Assembly: GCA_947086655.1 (NCBI GenBank)
Contig: CAMTZM010000007.1
Location: 20,199-84,198, forward strand
Source of the DNA: an uncultured Eubacteriaceae bacterium
Lineage (GTDB): Bacteria; Bacillota; Clostridia; Lachnospirales; CAG-274
Length of the DNA: 64,000 nucleotides
Direction of reading: 5' to 3'
The notes beneath the pieces were generated by a model. It made no database searches. It was not told the DNA's origin and worked only from the letters and a program-made list of their open reading frames with translations. How positions within the stretch are numbered: the first letter of the stretch is position 1; each line of letters opens with the position of its first letter. A program made the translations under genes and the position numbers. Below are positions 18,002-28,288 of the stretch, piece by piece.

Positions 18002-19346
18002 CAGCCTCAACTCCAATCAAATCATAATATGAAGCGCCTGTTACAAATACTTTTACATAATCTCCTGACATATATTCATTTTCTGAATCCAAAAAAACAT
18101 ATCCGTCCACTTCATAGCAATCTCTATAACTTCGGCATAGGTAAGTCTTTTTGCCGTTATTTTCAAAACGGCCCTCTACTATTACCTCAATTTCCTTTCC
18201 TATAAAATCTTTACATTTTTCTTCAGATATATCCCTTTGCATATCAAGAATTATATTTTTTCTTTTAATTTTTACTTCCTCATCTATTTGATTATCCATA
18301 TTATAAGCCGGCGTGCCTTCTTCTCTTGAATAAGCAAATACACCTAATCTGTCAAATCGTATATCTTTAATAAAATTACAAAGTTCTTCAAACTCTTTTT
18401 CTGTTTCATTTGGAAATCCTGTTATAACAGTAGTTCTTATACATATATCGCTTATTTTTTCTCTAAGCTTTTTTATTACTTTATAAAGCTTTTCTTTTGT
18501 GCTTTTTCTTCCCATACGTTTTAAAACTGTATCACATGAATGCTGTATAGGCATATCTATATAATGAAGCACCTTTTTATTTGACGCTATTTCGTCTATA
18601 AGAGAGTCATCTATATTCTCAGGATAACAATACATAAGTCTAATCCATTTTATGCCGTCTATTTCAGACAATTTCCTAATAAGTTTAGAAAGAGTTTTTT
18701 CTTTATATAAATCAATGCCGTAAAGAGCTGTATCCTGTGCTACAATTATAAGTTCGCTTACTCCTAATTTACTTAACCGCATTGCCTCAGCTTCTATATC
18801 CTCAATAGGTCTGCTTCTATATTTGCCTTTTATAGACGGTATTGTACAATAAGTACAGAAATTATTACAGCCTTCTGCTATTTTTAAATAAGCTAATCCT
18901 CCTAATGTAGTTATCCTTCTTTTCAATAAATAATCAGGATTTATATTTTTTTCTATACCGCTTACAAACATTATATTTCTCTTTCCGCTGTTAATTTCCT
19001 TTATTATGTCTGCTATTTTTTCTATATCGTTTGTTCCTATTACAGCGTCGACTTCCGGAAGATTTTTAAATATATCGTCTTTATATCTTTCAACCATGCA
19101 GCCTGCCGCTATTATAGCTTTTAAACGTCCTGTCTGTTTATACTCGGCTGCACGCAATATATTATCTATTGATTCTTCGTTAGCCTCTTTTATAAAACCG
19201 CATGTATTTACAATTATTATATCAGCATCTTCTTCATTTTGAACTATATTATATCCGTTTGCATCAATTATACCAAGCATTACCTCGCTGTCATATAAAT
19301 TTTTATCACAGCCTAATGATATAAACGCTATATTTACCGGTTCCAT
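17985..19346 (-). CDS. rimO: Ribosomal protein S12 methylthiotransferase RimO
   Basis: RimO is a radical-SAM enzyme with two iron-sulphur clusters that methylthiolates a conserved Asp of ribosomal protein S12. The 453-residue product starts MEPVNIAFISLGCDKNLYDS (first-cluster cysteines begin here). The radical-SAM motif is CNNFCTYCTIP, and the protein ends with a TRAM RNA-binding domain. The SLGCDKNLYDSE signature separates it from the tRNA-modifying relatives MiaB and MtaB. The start at 19346 overlaps the folD stop as TAATG, behind GGGGGAG, which argues for coupled translation. Confidence 0.94.
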   Translation of the reverse strand: MEPVNIAFISLGCDKNLYDSEVMLGIIDANGYNIVQNEEDADIIIVNTCGFIKEANEESIDNILRAAEYKQTGRLKAIIAAGCMVERYKDDIFKNLPEVDAVIGTNDIEKIADIIKEINSGKRNIMFVSGIEKNINPDYLLKRRITTLGGLAYLKIAEGCNNFCTYCTIPSIKGKYRSRPIEDIEAEAMRLSKLGVSELIIVAQDTALYGIDLYKEKTLSKLIRKLSEIDGIKWIRLMYCYPENIDDSLIDEIASNKKVLHYIDMPIQHSCDTVLKRMGRKSTKEKLYKVIKKLREKISDICIRTTVITGFPNETEKEFEELCNFIKDIRFDRLGVFAYSREEGTPAYNMDNQIDEEVKIKRKNIILDMQRDISEEKCKDFIGKEIEVIVEGRFENNGKKTYLCRSYRDCYEVDGYVFLDSENEYMSGDYVKVFVTGASYYDLIGVEADESAQ

Positions 19347-20209
19347 TATATATCTCCCCCGCCATTTTGCGCCTTTGCCGCAAGAAGGCAATTTTTCATA
19401 AGCATAGCTATTGTCATTGGTCCTACTCCTCCCGGTACAGGTGTTATATAAGACGCTTTTTTTGAAACATTTTCAAAATCTACATCTCCGGCTAAATGAC
19501 CATTTTCCAATCTATTTATTCCAACATCTATTACAACCGCTCCGTCTTTAACCATATCTTCTTTAACAAAATATGGTATGCCAACTGCTGCAACAACTAT
19601 ATCGGCATTTTTTATTGTTTTATTTATATCCTTTGTTTTAGAGTGACACACTGTTACAGTAGCGTTTTCAGACAAAAGAAGCATTGATACAGGTTTTCCG
19701 ACAATATTGCTTCTTCCTATAACAACAGCATTTTTTCCGCTTATTTCTATATTGCTTCTATTTATAAGCTCTATTATACCGGCCGGCGTACATGGCTTTA
19801 AAACAGCCTTTCCTATACTTAAGAGCCCTGTATTGTAAGGATGAAACCCGTCTACGTCCTTTGAAGGCTTTATTTTTAGTAAAATTTTTTGTTCATCTAT
19901 ATGTTTAGGCAAAGGAAGCTGAACAAGTATTCCATTTACATCATCTCTATTGTTAAGTTCATCTATTAATTTTATAAGTTCGTCTTCTTTTATATCTTCA
20001 TCTAATTCATAGCTTAAAGATTTTATACCTGTATATTCGCATGCCTTTTTCTTATTTCTTACATATACTTGGCTTGCGGCATCGTTTCCAACAAGAATAA
20101 CTGCCAAACACGGTTCAATTCCCTTTTCTTTTAATTTAGCCGTTTCATTTTTTACCTCATCTTTTATATCCGCTGAAATTTTTTTGCCATCAATTATATT
20201 AGCCAACAT
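19346..20209 (-). CDS. folD: Methylenetetrahydrofolate dehydrogenase / methenyltetrahydrofolate cyclohydrolase
   Basis: FolD interconverts methylene-, methenyl- and formyl-tetrahydrofolate in one-carbon metabolism. The 287 residues show the family's YVRNKKKACEYTGI segment with the catalytic Lys, the VQLPLPKHID motif, the DVDGFHPYN motif, and the C-terminal TPVPGGVGPMT. VVIGRSNIVGKP forms the nucleotide-binding loop. The ATG at 20209 is chosen over a GTG six bases upstream because AAGGGTGAT is best placed for it. It follows fhs, the preceding folate enzyme, after a 72-base gap that contains a palindromic repeat relic. Confidence 0.96.
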   Translation of the reverse strand: MLANIIDGKKISADIKDEVKNETAKLKEKGIEPCLAVILVGNDAASQVYVRNKKKACEYTGIKSLSYELDEDIKEDELIKLIDELNNRDDVNGILVQLPLPKHIDEQKILLKIKPSKDVDGFHPYNTGLLSIGKAVLKPCTPAGIIELINRSNIEISGKNAVVIGRSNIVGKPVSMLLLSENATVTVCHSKTKDINKTIKNADIVVAAVGIPYFVKEDMVKDGAVVIDVGINRLENGHLAGDVDFENVSKKASYITPVPGGVGPMTIAMLMKNCLLAAKAQNGGGDI

Positions 20210-20232
20210 AATCACCCTTTCAAAAATTTTTT

Positions 20233-20287
20233 AAGTCAAGACTATACCCCGGTTTAAGAAACTGTGGACTTCCTCCTCCGGTTAAAA
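20233..20287. repeat. Decayed IS200/IS605-end-like element
   Basis: The segment starts AAGTCAAGACTAT and ends GTGGACTTCCTCCTCCGGTTAAAA. Both ends resemble those of the element at 45134-45232 (GTCAAAGACTATTC and GGGGGACTTTCTTCGTCAGTTAAAA). It has no open reading frame. It fills most of the fhs-folD gap and touches the fhs stop codon at 20282-20284. The link to IS200/IS605 ends is inference from the layout. Confidence 0.4.
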
Positions 20288-21952
20288 AAGCCCTGTAATT
20301 TTTCCTGATTCATCTACATCTACATTTTCTGCTGCTGGATTTTTGGGAAGTCCCGGCATAAGCATTATATCTCCCGTTTTTATAGCTATAAAACCTGCTC
20401 CTGCCATTAAATTTACTTCTTTAACATTAATATCAAAACCTTCAGGTCTTCCTAAAACAAGAGGATTATCAGAAAGAGAATATTGGGTTTTTGCTATACA
20501 TACAGGCAAGTTTGAATAACCCAAACTCTCAAGCTTAATTATTTCTCTTTCAGCCTTTTTAGAGTAATTCACATCTTTAGCCCCGTATATTTCAGTACAT
20601 ACCTTTTTTATTTTTTCTTTAATAGGCAAAATGTCATCATAAAGAGGTTTAAATGAAGCCTTTTTGTTTTCAAATACATCAATAAGTCTTTTTGACAAAT
20701 CAACAGCTCCGTCTCCTCCTTTTTCCCACGCCTCTGAAATAGAAAAATCAGCCCCAAGTTTTATACATCTTTCTTTTACAAAATTTATTTCGTCTTCTGT
20801 ATCCGTTAAAAAGCTGTTTAAAGCAACAACAGTAGGCACTTTAAATTTTTGCAAGTTTTCTATATGCTTTTCAAGATTTGAAATTCCTAATTTAAGAGCG
20901 TCAATATTTTCTTTTGACAATTCATTTTTATCTGCTCCGCCATTGTATTTTAAAGCTCTGACAGTAGCTACAAGTACAACAGCGTCCGGTTTTAAACCGG
21001 CTTTGCGGCATTTTATATCAAAGAATTTTTCTGCTCCTAAATCTGCTCCAAAACCAGCTTCAGTTATTACAACATCAAATAATTTTAACGCTAAACGTGT
21101 TGCCCTTACACTGCTGCATCCATGAGCTATATTTGCAAAAGGCCCTCCATGTATAATAGCCGGAGTATTTTCAAGAGTTTGTACAATATTTGGCTTTATA
21201 GCATCTTTTAAAAGTACCGCCATAGCTTTGTCAGCTTTTAAATCTTTTGCCGTTACAGGCTTTGAATTTACATCATAAGCCACTATTATTTTTCCAAGGC
21301 GCTCTTTTAAATCGGCAAGATTTTCACAAAGACATACAATAGCCATTATTTCTGACGCTACGGTTATTATAAAACCATCTTCACGGGGAACGGAATTCAT
21401 TTTCCCTCCGAGCCCTGTCACTATATTTCTAAGCGCTCTGTCATTCATATCCATAGCCCTTTTAAATACAATATTTCTTGTATCTATATTTAAACTGTTT
21501 CCATGCTGTATGTGATTGTCAATCATAGCGCATAAAAGATTATTAGCAGTTGTCATAGCATGTATATCTCCTGTAAAATGAAGGTTTATATCCTCCATAG
21601 GCACTACCTGAGAATATCCTCCTCCGGCAGCCCCTCCTTTTATGCCCATACATGGACCTAAAGACGGTTCTCTTAAAGCGGCGGCTGTTTTTATTCCAAT
21701 CTTATTAAGCCCTTGTGCCAATCCTATTGTCATTGTTGTTTTTCCTTCACCGGCTGGAGTTGGATTAACTGCTGTTACCAATACAAGCTTTCCGTCTTTA
21801 TTATTCTTTACAGCGTCAAATATTTCCTCTGAAAATTTTGCTTTATACTTTCCATAATTTTCTATATAATCATTATCAATGTCAAAGTTTCTGCAAACTT
21901 CGTTTATAGGAATCATATTGGCTTCCTGCGCTATTTGTATATCACTTTTCAT
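20282..21952 (-). CDS. fhs: Formate--tetrahydrofolate ligase
   Basis: This enzyme makes 10-formyl-tetrahydrofolate from formate, ATP and tetrahydrofolate. It supports purine synthesis and, in acetogens, the methyl branch of the Wood-Ljungdahl pathway. The 556 residues match the family. The ATP loop is TPAGEGKTT (about 65-73), followed by [21 protein letters not shown] and the C-terminal [18 protein letters not shown] region. The ATG at 21952 follows AGGAGGG. It lies 37 bases after ftsK and before folD, giving a folate pair inside a longer leftward cluster. No other acetogenesis gene is in the window, so acetogenic growth cannot be concluded. Confidence 0.97.
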   Translation of the reverse strand: MKSDIQIAQEANMIPINEVCRNFDIDNDYIENYGKYKAKFSEEIFDAVKNNKDGKLVLVTAVNPTPAGEGKTTMTIGLAQGLNKIGIKTAAALREPSLGPCMGIKGGAAGGGYSQVVPMEDINLHFTGDIHAMTTANNLLCAMIDNHIQHGNSLNIDTRNIVFKRAMDMNDRALRNIVTGLGGKMNSVPREDGFIITVASEIMAIVCLCENLADLKERLGKIIVAYDVNSKPVTAKDLKADKAMAVLLKDAIKPNIVQTLENTPAIIHGGPFANIAHGCSSVRATRLALKLFDVVITEAGFGADLGAEKFFDIKCRKAGLKPDAVVLVATVRALKYNGGADKNELSKENIDALKLGISNLEKHIENLQKFKVPTVVALNSFLTDTEDEINFVKERCIKLGADFSISEAWEKGGDGAVDLSKRLIDVFENKKASFKPLYDDILPIKEKIKKVCTEIYGAKDVNYSKKAEREIIKLESLGYSNLPVCIAKTQYSLSDNPLVLGRPEGFDINVKEVNLMAGAGFIAIKTGDIMLMPGLPKNPAAENVDVDESGKITGLF

Positions 21953-21989
21953 AATTATTTACCCTCCTTGTTTTAAATAAAAAAATATT

Positions 21990-24653
21990 TTAAATATAGT
22001 CGCTGTGTCTGTCTGAATATTCCTGCCATTGATATTTGTCCATAAGAACCTGCCGTTGTTTGCTTGTTTTTGTATCAGCTCCTACAATTCCTCTGTCCTC
22101 AAGCTCGTCCATTATTCTTGCGGCACGGTTATAGCCTATTTTAAAACGCCTCTGAAGCATTGATATTGATGCTGAACCTTTATTTACAACAAACTTTATA
22201 GCCTCGTTTATAAGTTCATCGTCTGAAATAGTTTTATCTGCTGAAATTGAATCATTTTCCATAGATGATGATTCAATTTTATTTATTACATCATTATCAT
22301 AATCACATTTATTTTTTTCTTTTATAAAATCAACAATTCTTTCAACTTCCCTATCAGATACAAACGCCCCTTGTATTCTAAGAGCCTTGTTCATATCAAC
22401 AGATTTTAAAAGCATATCCCCTTTTCCAAGAAGTTTCTCAGCTCCTCCCGAATCAAGTATTGTTCTTGAATCTGTTACGGAAGAAACGGCAAAAGCTATT
22501 CTTGATGGTATATTTGCTTTTATAAGACCTGTTATTACATCTACTGACGGTCTTTGAGTAGCTATTATAAGATGTATTCCGGCGGCTCTTGCAAGCTGAG
22601 CAAGACGGCATATTGAACTTTCAACTTCTTTTGCTGCAACCATCATAAGGTCTGCTAATTCGTCTATTATTATTATTATTTGAGGAATTTTCTTTTCACC
22701 TGATTTTTGAATTTTTCTATTATATCCCTCAAGATTTCTTGTTCCCATTTTAGCGAACTTATCATATCTATCCATCATTTCGGAAACTGCCCAATTAAGT
22801 GCGCCTGCCGCTTTGTCCGGCTCTGTCACAACAGGAACAAGAAGATGTGGTATTCCGTTATAAACGCTTAACTCTACAACCTTAGGGTCAACCATTATAA
22901 GCCTTACATCTTCCGGAGCAGATTTATACAAAATACTCATTATAAGCGTATTTATACATACGCTTTTACCGCTTCCGGTAGCTCCGGCAATAAGCAAATG
23001 CGGCATTTTTGCTATATCCTTTACTATTACATTTCCGGCTATGTCTTTGCCTAATCCAAAAGCTGTTTTTGATGAAAAACTTTGGAACTTAGACTCACAT
23101 ATAACCTCGCTTAAATATACGCTCATTATTTCTTTATTTGGTATTTCTATGCCTACGGCAGCTTTTCCCGGTATAGGCGCTTCTATTCTTATACTTTGAG
23201 CAGCAAGGCTTAAAGCAAGATTATCCGCAAGCCCTAATATTTTGCTTATTTTTATTCCTTCTCCCGGAGCTATTTCATATCTTGTTACAGTAGGGCCTTT
23301 GCTTATTTCGGTTACCTTTGCCTCTACATTAAAACTTTTCAGAGTTTTAATAAGTATTCTTGAGTTTTCAAGTATTTCTTGTTTTGAACCATGTGTTTTT
23401 GCATCAGGATTTTTCGCTAAAAATTCAAGTTTAGGAAAAACATATTCCGATACTTCAGAAACGGCAGCTTCTGTTAAAAGTTCCTGTTTCTCCGCCTGTA
23501 TTATCTCAGGTTCATTTTCATCCTTAATATCATCTTCAACATTTTCACTTTTTAAATCAGAATCACTTTTTGTGTTTATTTCATCTTTTTCTGTCTGTGT
23601 ATTTTCTATATTTTCTGTTTCTTTTTCTTTATTATTTTCCTCATTTGTTTTATCGGGTTTTAGAAAAGCTACTACATTATCGTTAAATTCTATATTTTTA
23701 AACACCTCAGGTTTTCTTTTTCGGCGTATTTCTCTTATTTCATCTGTAATAAGAGATAACTTAACCTTTGATTTTGTATCATCTTTTTTTATATCTATCA
23801 TTACTACTTTTCCATTATGCATTATAAGCCTGTCTTTATACCTTTTATACAATATTTCTGACTTTTTCATTTTTAATTTTTTCACCTTTTTTTTATTTTT
23901 TTCTTTGCCATCCCTTTCCTTAATGTTTTTATCTTCCGTTTCTTTAATTTCTTTAGTCTCTTTATCACCTTTAGGCATTTCTGTTTTAGTTTCATTTTTT
24001 TCTCTTGGCTCATATTCTAAGTAATCGTCTTCATATTCATAATATTCCTCATACTCTAATGTATCGTCTTTAAATTTATTTACTGTATCAATTATTGAGG
24101 AGTATATGTAACCTATAAAATCGTATATACTTCTTCCTGTTAAAAGAACAATACCGACAGAAACCGTAGAAAATATAACAGCAAATGCTCCCCATTTTAA
24201 AACATAATATATAATACCCCCTATGTATCCTCCTACAACGCCGCCGTTAACAGCAGAACCGTTTTTATATAAATCAACTGTATACTGCCATATATCGGCA
24301 TACATTACATCATTTCCGTCTCCAACCAAATGCATAAAACTTATAATATCAATAAAAATCATAATACACATTAAAGTTTTAAACATTCCTATTTTATATT
24401 TGTCTCCGGCGGCAAAACATAAAGAAAATACCGCTATACATATAGGCAATATATATGCTCCTATGCCAAAAATTCCTTTTAACAAGTCTCCGGCAAAATC
24501 CCACCCAAAACCTGTATATACACTTGCAGCTATTATAATGCTTATTCCTGTTGCTGTTATGCTTATTATTTCACTTTTTAGTTTATAAGGCAATAGAGTT
24601 TTTGAAATGCCTGCGTGTTTTTTAGAACCTGCTTTTTTTGTTCTTGAAACCAT
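21990..24653 (-). CDS. ftsK: FtsK/SpoIIIE-family DNA translocase
   Basis: These hexameric ATPases pump chromosomal DNA across closing septa in division or sporulation. The 887-residue protein has about four N-terminal membrane helices (roughly 25-190) and a long charged Lys/Glu-rich linker (about 200-390). The motor domain carries Walker A GATGSGKSV (about 553-561) and Walker B IIIIIDELADLMM (about 655-667). A C-terminal winged-helix gamma domain (about 820-887, ISMLQRRFKIGYNRAARIMD) reads DNA polarity signals. FtsK and SpoIIIE cannot be told apart by sequence alone here. It heads the leftward cluster ftsK-fhs-folD-rimO-pgsA-cinA-recA, with GAGGTGA before the ATG. Confidence 0.93.
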   Translation of the reverse strand: MVSRTKKAGSKKHAGISKTLLPYKLKSEIISITATGISIIIAASVYTGFGWDFAGDLLKGIFGIGAYILPICIAVFSLCFAAGDKYKIGMFKTLMCIMIFIDIISFMHLVGDGNDVMYADIWQYTVDLYKNGSAVNGGVVGGYIGGIIYYVLKWGAFAVIFSTVSVGIVLLTGRSIYDFIGYIYSSIIDTVNKFKDDTLEYEEYYEYEDDYLEYEPREKNETKTEMPKGDKETKEIKETEDKNIKERDGKEKNKKKVKKLKMKKSEILYKRYKDRLIMHNGKVVMIDIKKDDTKSKVKLSLITDEIREIRRKRKPEVFKNIEFNDNVVAFLKPDKTNEENNKEKETENIENTQTEKDEINTKSDSDLKSENVEDDIKDENEPEIIQAEKQELLTEAAVSEVSEYVFPKLEFLAKNPDAKTHGSKQEILENSRILIKTLKSFNVEAKVTEISKGPTVTRYEIAPGEGIKISKILGLADNLALSLAAQSIRIEAPIPGKAAVGIEIPNKEIMSVYLSEVICESKFQSFSSKTAFGLGKDIAGNVIVKDIAKMPHLLIAGATGSGKSVCINTLIMSILYKSAPEDVRLIMVDPKVVELSVYNGIPHLLVPVVTEPDKAAGALNWAVSEMMDRYDKFAKMGTRNLEGYNRKIQKSGEKKIPQIIIIIDELADLMMVAAKEVESSICRLAQLARAAGIHLIIATQRPSVDVITGLIKANIPSRIAFAVSSVTDSRTILDSGGAEKLLGKGDMLLKSVDMNKALRIQGAFVSDREVERIVDFIKEKNKCDYDNDVINKIESSSMENDSISADKTISDDELINEAIKFVVNKGSASISMLQRRFKIGYNRAARIMDELEDRGIVGADTKTSKQRQVLMDKYQWQEYSDRHSDYI

Positions 24654-24884
24654 TAAGTCACCTCTTTCTTTTCGTCAAAGTAAGGCAGTATAAGGAAATA
24701 TCTTTTTTATTATATCATTATTTTATTATTAATGCTATTTAATTTTATTCATTTATGATATAATAAATTACAAAGCATTTTTTTAGTCAATACAAAAAAA
24801 GAAATAATTGAAATTACATGGTTATATGAAAAGAGTTTTACCTTTTAATAAATAATTATTATATAAGCGAAAGGATTTACTAAT

Positions 24885-26048
24885 ATGGAAAAAGATTATC
24901 TTAGCTTAAAAATAGGCATAATCGGAGGCGGGCAATTAGGCAAAATGATGATTCAAGCTGCTAAAAAACTTGGTTTTTACATAACTATTTTAGACCCTTG
25001 TCCATTTGCTCCAGCTTCAAGCATTGCCGATAGGCAAATAATTGCTGAATTTGACGACAGAAAAGCTATTGAAGAACTTTGCATGGTTTCAGACATTGTT
25101 ACATATGAATTTGAGCATATAGGAGCAGACATTCTTGTAGAAATGGAAAACAAAGGAACAAAAATATATCCTACTGCCAAAAGTCTTATACTTATTCAAA
25201 ACAAGCTTGTACAAAAACAATTGCTAAAAAAAAGCGGAATTAATGTACCTGAATTTATGGAGATAAAAAATAAAGAAGATATGAAAAAAGCCGGAGATGT
25301 TTTTGGATTTCCTTTCATGCTTAAAAATTGTACAGGCGGCTATGACGGAAAAGGAAATGCCATTGTCGGCTCTATAAAAGAAATAGATTATAAATATAAG
25401 CTTTTAGGAAATGGTTCAATGCCTCTTATGGCTGAAAAATTAATTGATTTTATTATGGAAACAAGCGTACTTGCCTGCCGTGGCATTGACAAATCAACTA
25501 AAGTTTATCCTGTTGGAAATAATATTCATAAAGACAGTATACTTCATATAACTTCCGTTCCGGCGGACTTATCTCACGAAGTCTCAAAAAAAGCTATGGA
25601 AGCTGCCAAAAATGTTATGGAAGTATTTGACGGTGTAGGTATGTTTTGCATAGAAATGTTTATAGAAAAAGACGGGAATGTACTTATAAATGAAGTAGCT
25701 CCACGACCTCACAATTCGGGGCATTATTCTATTGAAGGATGTAAAACAAGTCAGTTTGAAAACCATATACGTGCTATTTGCTCCCTTCCTTTAGGAAGTA
25801 CAGAACTTTTAAGCCCTGTTGCTATGATTAATTTATTAGGAGATGAAAACTCTAAAGGAAAGGCTTTTGTATCTGGAGTTTATGATGCGCTTAAAGTAGA
25901 CGGAGCAAAAGTACATATTTACGGTAAAAAAATATCAAAGCCTAAAAGGAAAATGGGACACATAACAGTTACAGCCGAAAATGCAGACGATGCCGTAAAC
26001 AAAGCCATTCAAGCATATGAAAAAATTAAAATAATAGGAAAAAATTAA
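24885..26048 (+). CDS. purK: N5-carboxyaminoimidazole ribonucleotide synthase PurK
   Basis: PurK uses ATP and bicarbonate to carboxylate AIR to N5-CAIR in de novo purine synthesis. The 387-residue ATP-grasp protein begins with the nucleotide-fold motif IGIIGGGQLGKMM and continues with VTYEFEHI, LKNCTGGYDGKGN (ATP-binding loop), NEVAPRPHNSGHY (metal-binding) and a C-terminal domain with HIYGKK and GHIT. The start ATG at 24885 follows AAAGGA. It is followed by purE after 52 bases, an operon order opposite to the common purEK. I looked for a purine riboswitch in the 231-base leader and did not find the conserved core. Confidence 0.95.
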   Translation: MEKDYLSLKIGIIGGGQLGKMMIQAAKKLGFYITILDPCPFAPASSIADRQIIAEFDDRKAIEELCMVSDIVTYEFEHIGADILVEMENKGTKIYPTAKSLILIQNKLVQKQLLKKSGINVPEFMEIKNKEDMKKAGDVFGFPFMLKNCTGGYDGKGNAIVGSIKEIDYKYKLLGNGSMPLMAEKLIDFIMETSVLACRGIDKSTKVYPVGNNIHKDSILHITSVPADLSHEVSKKAMEAAKNVMEVFDGVGMFCIEMFIEKDGNVLINEVAPRPHNSGHYSIEGCKTSQFENHIRAICSLPLGSTELLSPVAMINLLGDENSKGKAFVSGVYDALKVDGAKVHIYGKKISKPKRKMGHITVTAENADDAVNKAIQAYEKIKIIGKN

Positions 26049-26100
26049 ATTCTGAAACATTATAAAAATTTATAAAAAAATTTTTTAAGGAGTGATTTTA

Positions 26101-26586
26101 ATGCCAAAAGTAGGAATAATAATGGGAAGCGATTCAGATTTGCCTGTAATGAAAGACGCCGCTTTAATACTTGATGAATTTGGAATAGATTATGAGATGA
26201 CTATTGTATCTGCTCACAGAACGCCCAATCGAATGTATGAATATGCTAAAACAGCTAAAGAAAGAGGACTAAATATTATTATTGCCGGAGCCGGCGGAGC
26301 AGCACATCTTCCGGGCATGACTGCTGCCATTACAACGCTTCCCGTTATAGGCGTTCCTGTTAAAACAAGCACTTTAAGCGGAGTTGACTCTCTTTATTCA
26401 ATAGTTCAAATGCCAGGAGGCATACCTGTTGCAACAGTTGCTATAAATGCTGCTAAAAACGCCGGACTTCTTGCTGTACAAATATTAGGGTCTTTTGATG
26501 AAAAAATAAGTAAAAAAGTTGAGGACTATAAAAATAATATGGAAAAAGCAGTAATTGAAAAAGCTGAAAAACTTGAAAAAAAATAA
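26101..26586 (+). CDS. purE: N5-carboxyaminoimidazole ribonucleotide mutase PurE
   Basis: PurE (class I) converts the PurK product N5-CAIR to CAIR. The 161 residues start [17 protein letters not shown] and carry [21 protein letters not shown] and GVPVKTS, which form the active site with the catalytic His and Ser. The ATG at 26101 is chosen because AAGGAGTGA lies directly before it; an in-frame GTG nine bases upstream falls within that ribosome site. The C-terminal tail is Lys/Glu-rich. No other purine genes are adjacent. Confidence 0.96.
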   Translation: MPKVGIIMGSDSDLPVMKDAALILDEFGIDYEMTIVSAHRTPNRMYEYAKTAKERGLNIIIAGAGGAAHLPGMTAAITTLPVIGVPVKTSTLSGVDSLYSIVQMPGGIPVATVAINAAKNAGLLAVQILGSFDEKISKKVEDYKNNMEKAVIEKAEKLEKK

Positions 26587-26677
26587 AATATTAATAAAAA
26601 AAATATATAAAGAATATATAAAAACTTGTTAAGCTTTAAAAATCAATATATTATTTTTGTACAATCCCAATAGTTAG

Positions 26678-26713
26678 AATTTGTCACTTTCAATAATAAA
26701 AGTGTCAGAAATT
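26678..26713. promoter_or_regulatory. Inverted repeat, possible operator
   Basis: TTTGTCACTTT and AAAGTGTCAGAAA form an imperfect inverted repeat around an AT centre, just upstream of the -35 of the XRE regulator gene. The location suits autoregulation by the regulator, but that is inference. Confidence 0.4.
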
Positions 26714-26725
26714 GTAATTTACCTA

Positions 26726-26754
26726 TTGATTTTTTTTAATTTTTGTTTTATAAT
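26726..26754 (+). promoter_or_regulatory. Promoter of the XRE regulator gene
   Basis: TTGATT (26726-26731) and TATAAT (26749-26754) with a 17-base spacer lie 69 bases before the ATG. Confidence 0.75.
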
Positions 26755-26823
26755 AGTTACGTAAAATGAATTATACTTAACTATATTATTGTATTATTAT
26801 TTTTTTATTGGAGGTGGGCTTAT

Positions 26824-27246
26824 ATGTCTACAAAATACAATGATATAATAGGTTCAAATATTCGTTATGAGCGTCAAAGGCGTGGATTAACAATTGAGGA
26901 GCTTTCAGACATACTTGATATAGCGCCGGGGTTTCTTGGGCTTATCGAAAGAGGCAAAAGAGGTACAAATATAGGTAATCTTGTTAAAATTGCCGATTTT
27001 TTTTCTATTTCTCTTGACACTCTTATTACTCAGTGTATTTACAATCCCGAAGGTTATTCCGTAAAAGAAGAAGGAAAACCAACCCCAGACAAGCAATGTA
27101 CTGCCGTTAGTTATATTAACAGTTTAAATGGTTATGAACTTGATTTTATTATTGGTTCAATGAAAAATCTCAAAAAGCTAAATAAAGGTACTTACAAAAC
27201 AAATGACGCACAAAAGAATCACAAACATCCTGTTATTATTGTATAG
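26824..27246 (+). CDS. Small XRE-family transcriptional regulator
   Basis: The 140-residue protein has an N-terminal helix-turn-helix of the Cro/C1 type (about 9-68). It shows the usual pattern IRYERQRRGLTIEELSD, followed by PGFLGLIERGKRGTN as recognition helix and turn. The C-terminal 70 residues, including YINSLNGYELDFIIGSMKNL, have no recognised domain and may mediate dimerisation. The ATG at 26824 follows a strong GGAGGTGGG. It is a single-gene unit between its own promoter and a terminator. Its targets are unknown; an inverted repeat in its own promoter suggests autoregulation. Confidence 0.85.
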   Translation: MSTKYNDIIGSNIRYERQRRGLTIEELSDILDIAPGFLGLIERGKRGTNIGNLVKIADFFSISLDTLITQCIYNPEGYSVKEEGKPTPDKQCTAVSYINSLNGYELDFIIGSMKNLKKLNKGTYKTNDAQKNHKHPVIIV

Positions 27247-27260
27247 TTATAATTGTGTAA

Positions 27261-27288
27261 AAAAACCCTGTATTTTTACAGGGTTTTT
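27261..27288. terminator. Bidirectional terminator
   Basis: AAAAACCCTGTA and TACAGGGTTTTT form a perfect 12-base stem with a TTTT loop. It lies between the convergent XRE regulator gene and prs. Confidence 0.93.
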
Positions 27289-27312
27289 AATTGTTTAAAT
27301 AAATTTATTTTA

Positions 27313-28272
27313 TTAGTTAAAAAGCATAGATACAGGAAGACCTTCATGTATTCTAAATATAGCATCTGCAAATGTTTTTGATACAGAGACTTGTTTTATT
27401 TTATCAATTTGTTTATCCTTTGAAAGTTCCACAGTATCAAGTACCAAAAGTTCTTTTATATTAGAATTATTTATTTTATCTATTGCATCTCCGGATAATA
27501 CCGGATGAGTACAGCATGCGTAAACCTCTAAAGCACCTCTTTGTTTTAAAGCATCAGCAGCATTTGTTATTGTTCCGGCTGTATCTATCATATCATCTAC
27601 AAGTATTACATTTTTTCCATCAATATCGCCTATTATGTTCATTACTTCGCTTACATTTGCTTTAGGACGTCTTTTATCTACTATTGCAAGCGGTATATCA
27701 ACTTTCTGTGCAAAAGCACGAGTTCTTGTTACACTTCCTAAATCAGGCGATACTGCTACAAAATTACTTAAATCACTTCCAAATTTATCACTATAATATT
27801 TAGCTATAAGAGGAAGTCCATATAAATGGTCTACCGGTATACCAAAAAAACCTTGTATTTGAGCACAATGCAAATCCATTGTTATTACCCTGTCAGCTCC
27901 TGCACATGTTATTAAATCGGCTACAAGCCTTGCGCTTATAGGGTCTCTTGCTCTTGCCTTTCTGTCTTGTCTTGCATAGCCATAATATGGTATTACAGCG
28001 TTTATACTGCCTGCCGACGCTCTTTTTACAGCGTCGGTCATTATTAAAAGTTCCATAAGATTTCTATTTACGGGAGCTGAAGTCGGCTGTACTATATATA
28101 TGTCGCAGCCCCTTACCGTTTCATTTATTTTTACACTTATTTCTCCGTCGGAAAATTTTGTAACTTCTGAATCTCCCAATCTTGTTCCTAAATCTCCGGC
28201 AATTTTTTCCGCAAGCCGCTTATTTCCGTTGCAGCTGAAAATCTTTATGTTCTCACCGCATACGATACTCAT
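27313..28272 (-). CDS. prs: Ribose-phosphate pyrophosphokinase
   Basis: This enzyme makes PRPP from ribose-5-phosphate and ATP, feeding purine, pyrimidine, histidine and NAD synthesis. The 319 residues contain the ATP-site segment [19 protein letters not shown] (about 96-114), the metal-binding [11 protein letters not shown] (about 133-143), SPDLGSV and the PRPP loop [10 protein letters not shown] (about 225-234). It is in the classic Firmicutes pair glmU-prs, 16 bases after glmU, with AGGAGG before the ATG. Confidence 0.97.
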   Translation of the reverse strand: MSIVCGENIKIFSCNGNKRLAEKIAGDLGTRLGDSEVTKFSDGEISVKINETVRGCDIYIVQPTSAPVNRNLMELLIMTDAVKRASAGSINAVIPYYGYARQDRKARARDPISARLVADLITCAGADRVITMDLHCAQIQGFFGIPVDHLYGLPLIAKYYSDKFGSDLSNFVAVSPDLGSVTRTRAFAQKVDIPLAIVDKRRPKANVSEVMNIIGDIDGKNVILVDDMIDTAGTITNAADALKQRGALEVYACCTHPVLSGDAIDKINNSNIKELLVLDTVELSKDKQIDKIKQVSVSKTFADAIFRIHEGLPVSMLFN

Positions 28273-28288
28273 ATTTTTCTTTTGCCTC

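Noticed and set aside
23242..24024. 260-codon plus-strand frame opposite ftsK
   Set aside because: It mirrors the Lys/Glu-rich linker of ftsK as a Ser/Phe-rich product and lacks a ribosome site and any family pattern.
24654..24884. Purine riboswitch upstream of purK
   Set aside because: I looked for the three-way-junction core and conserved loop motifs and did not find them.
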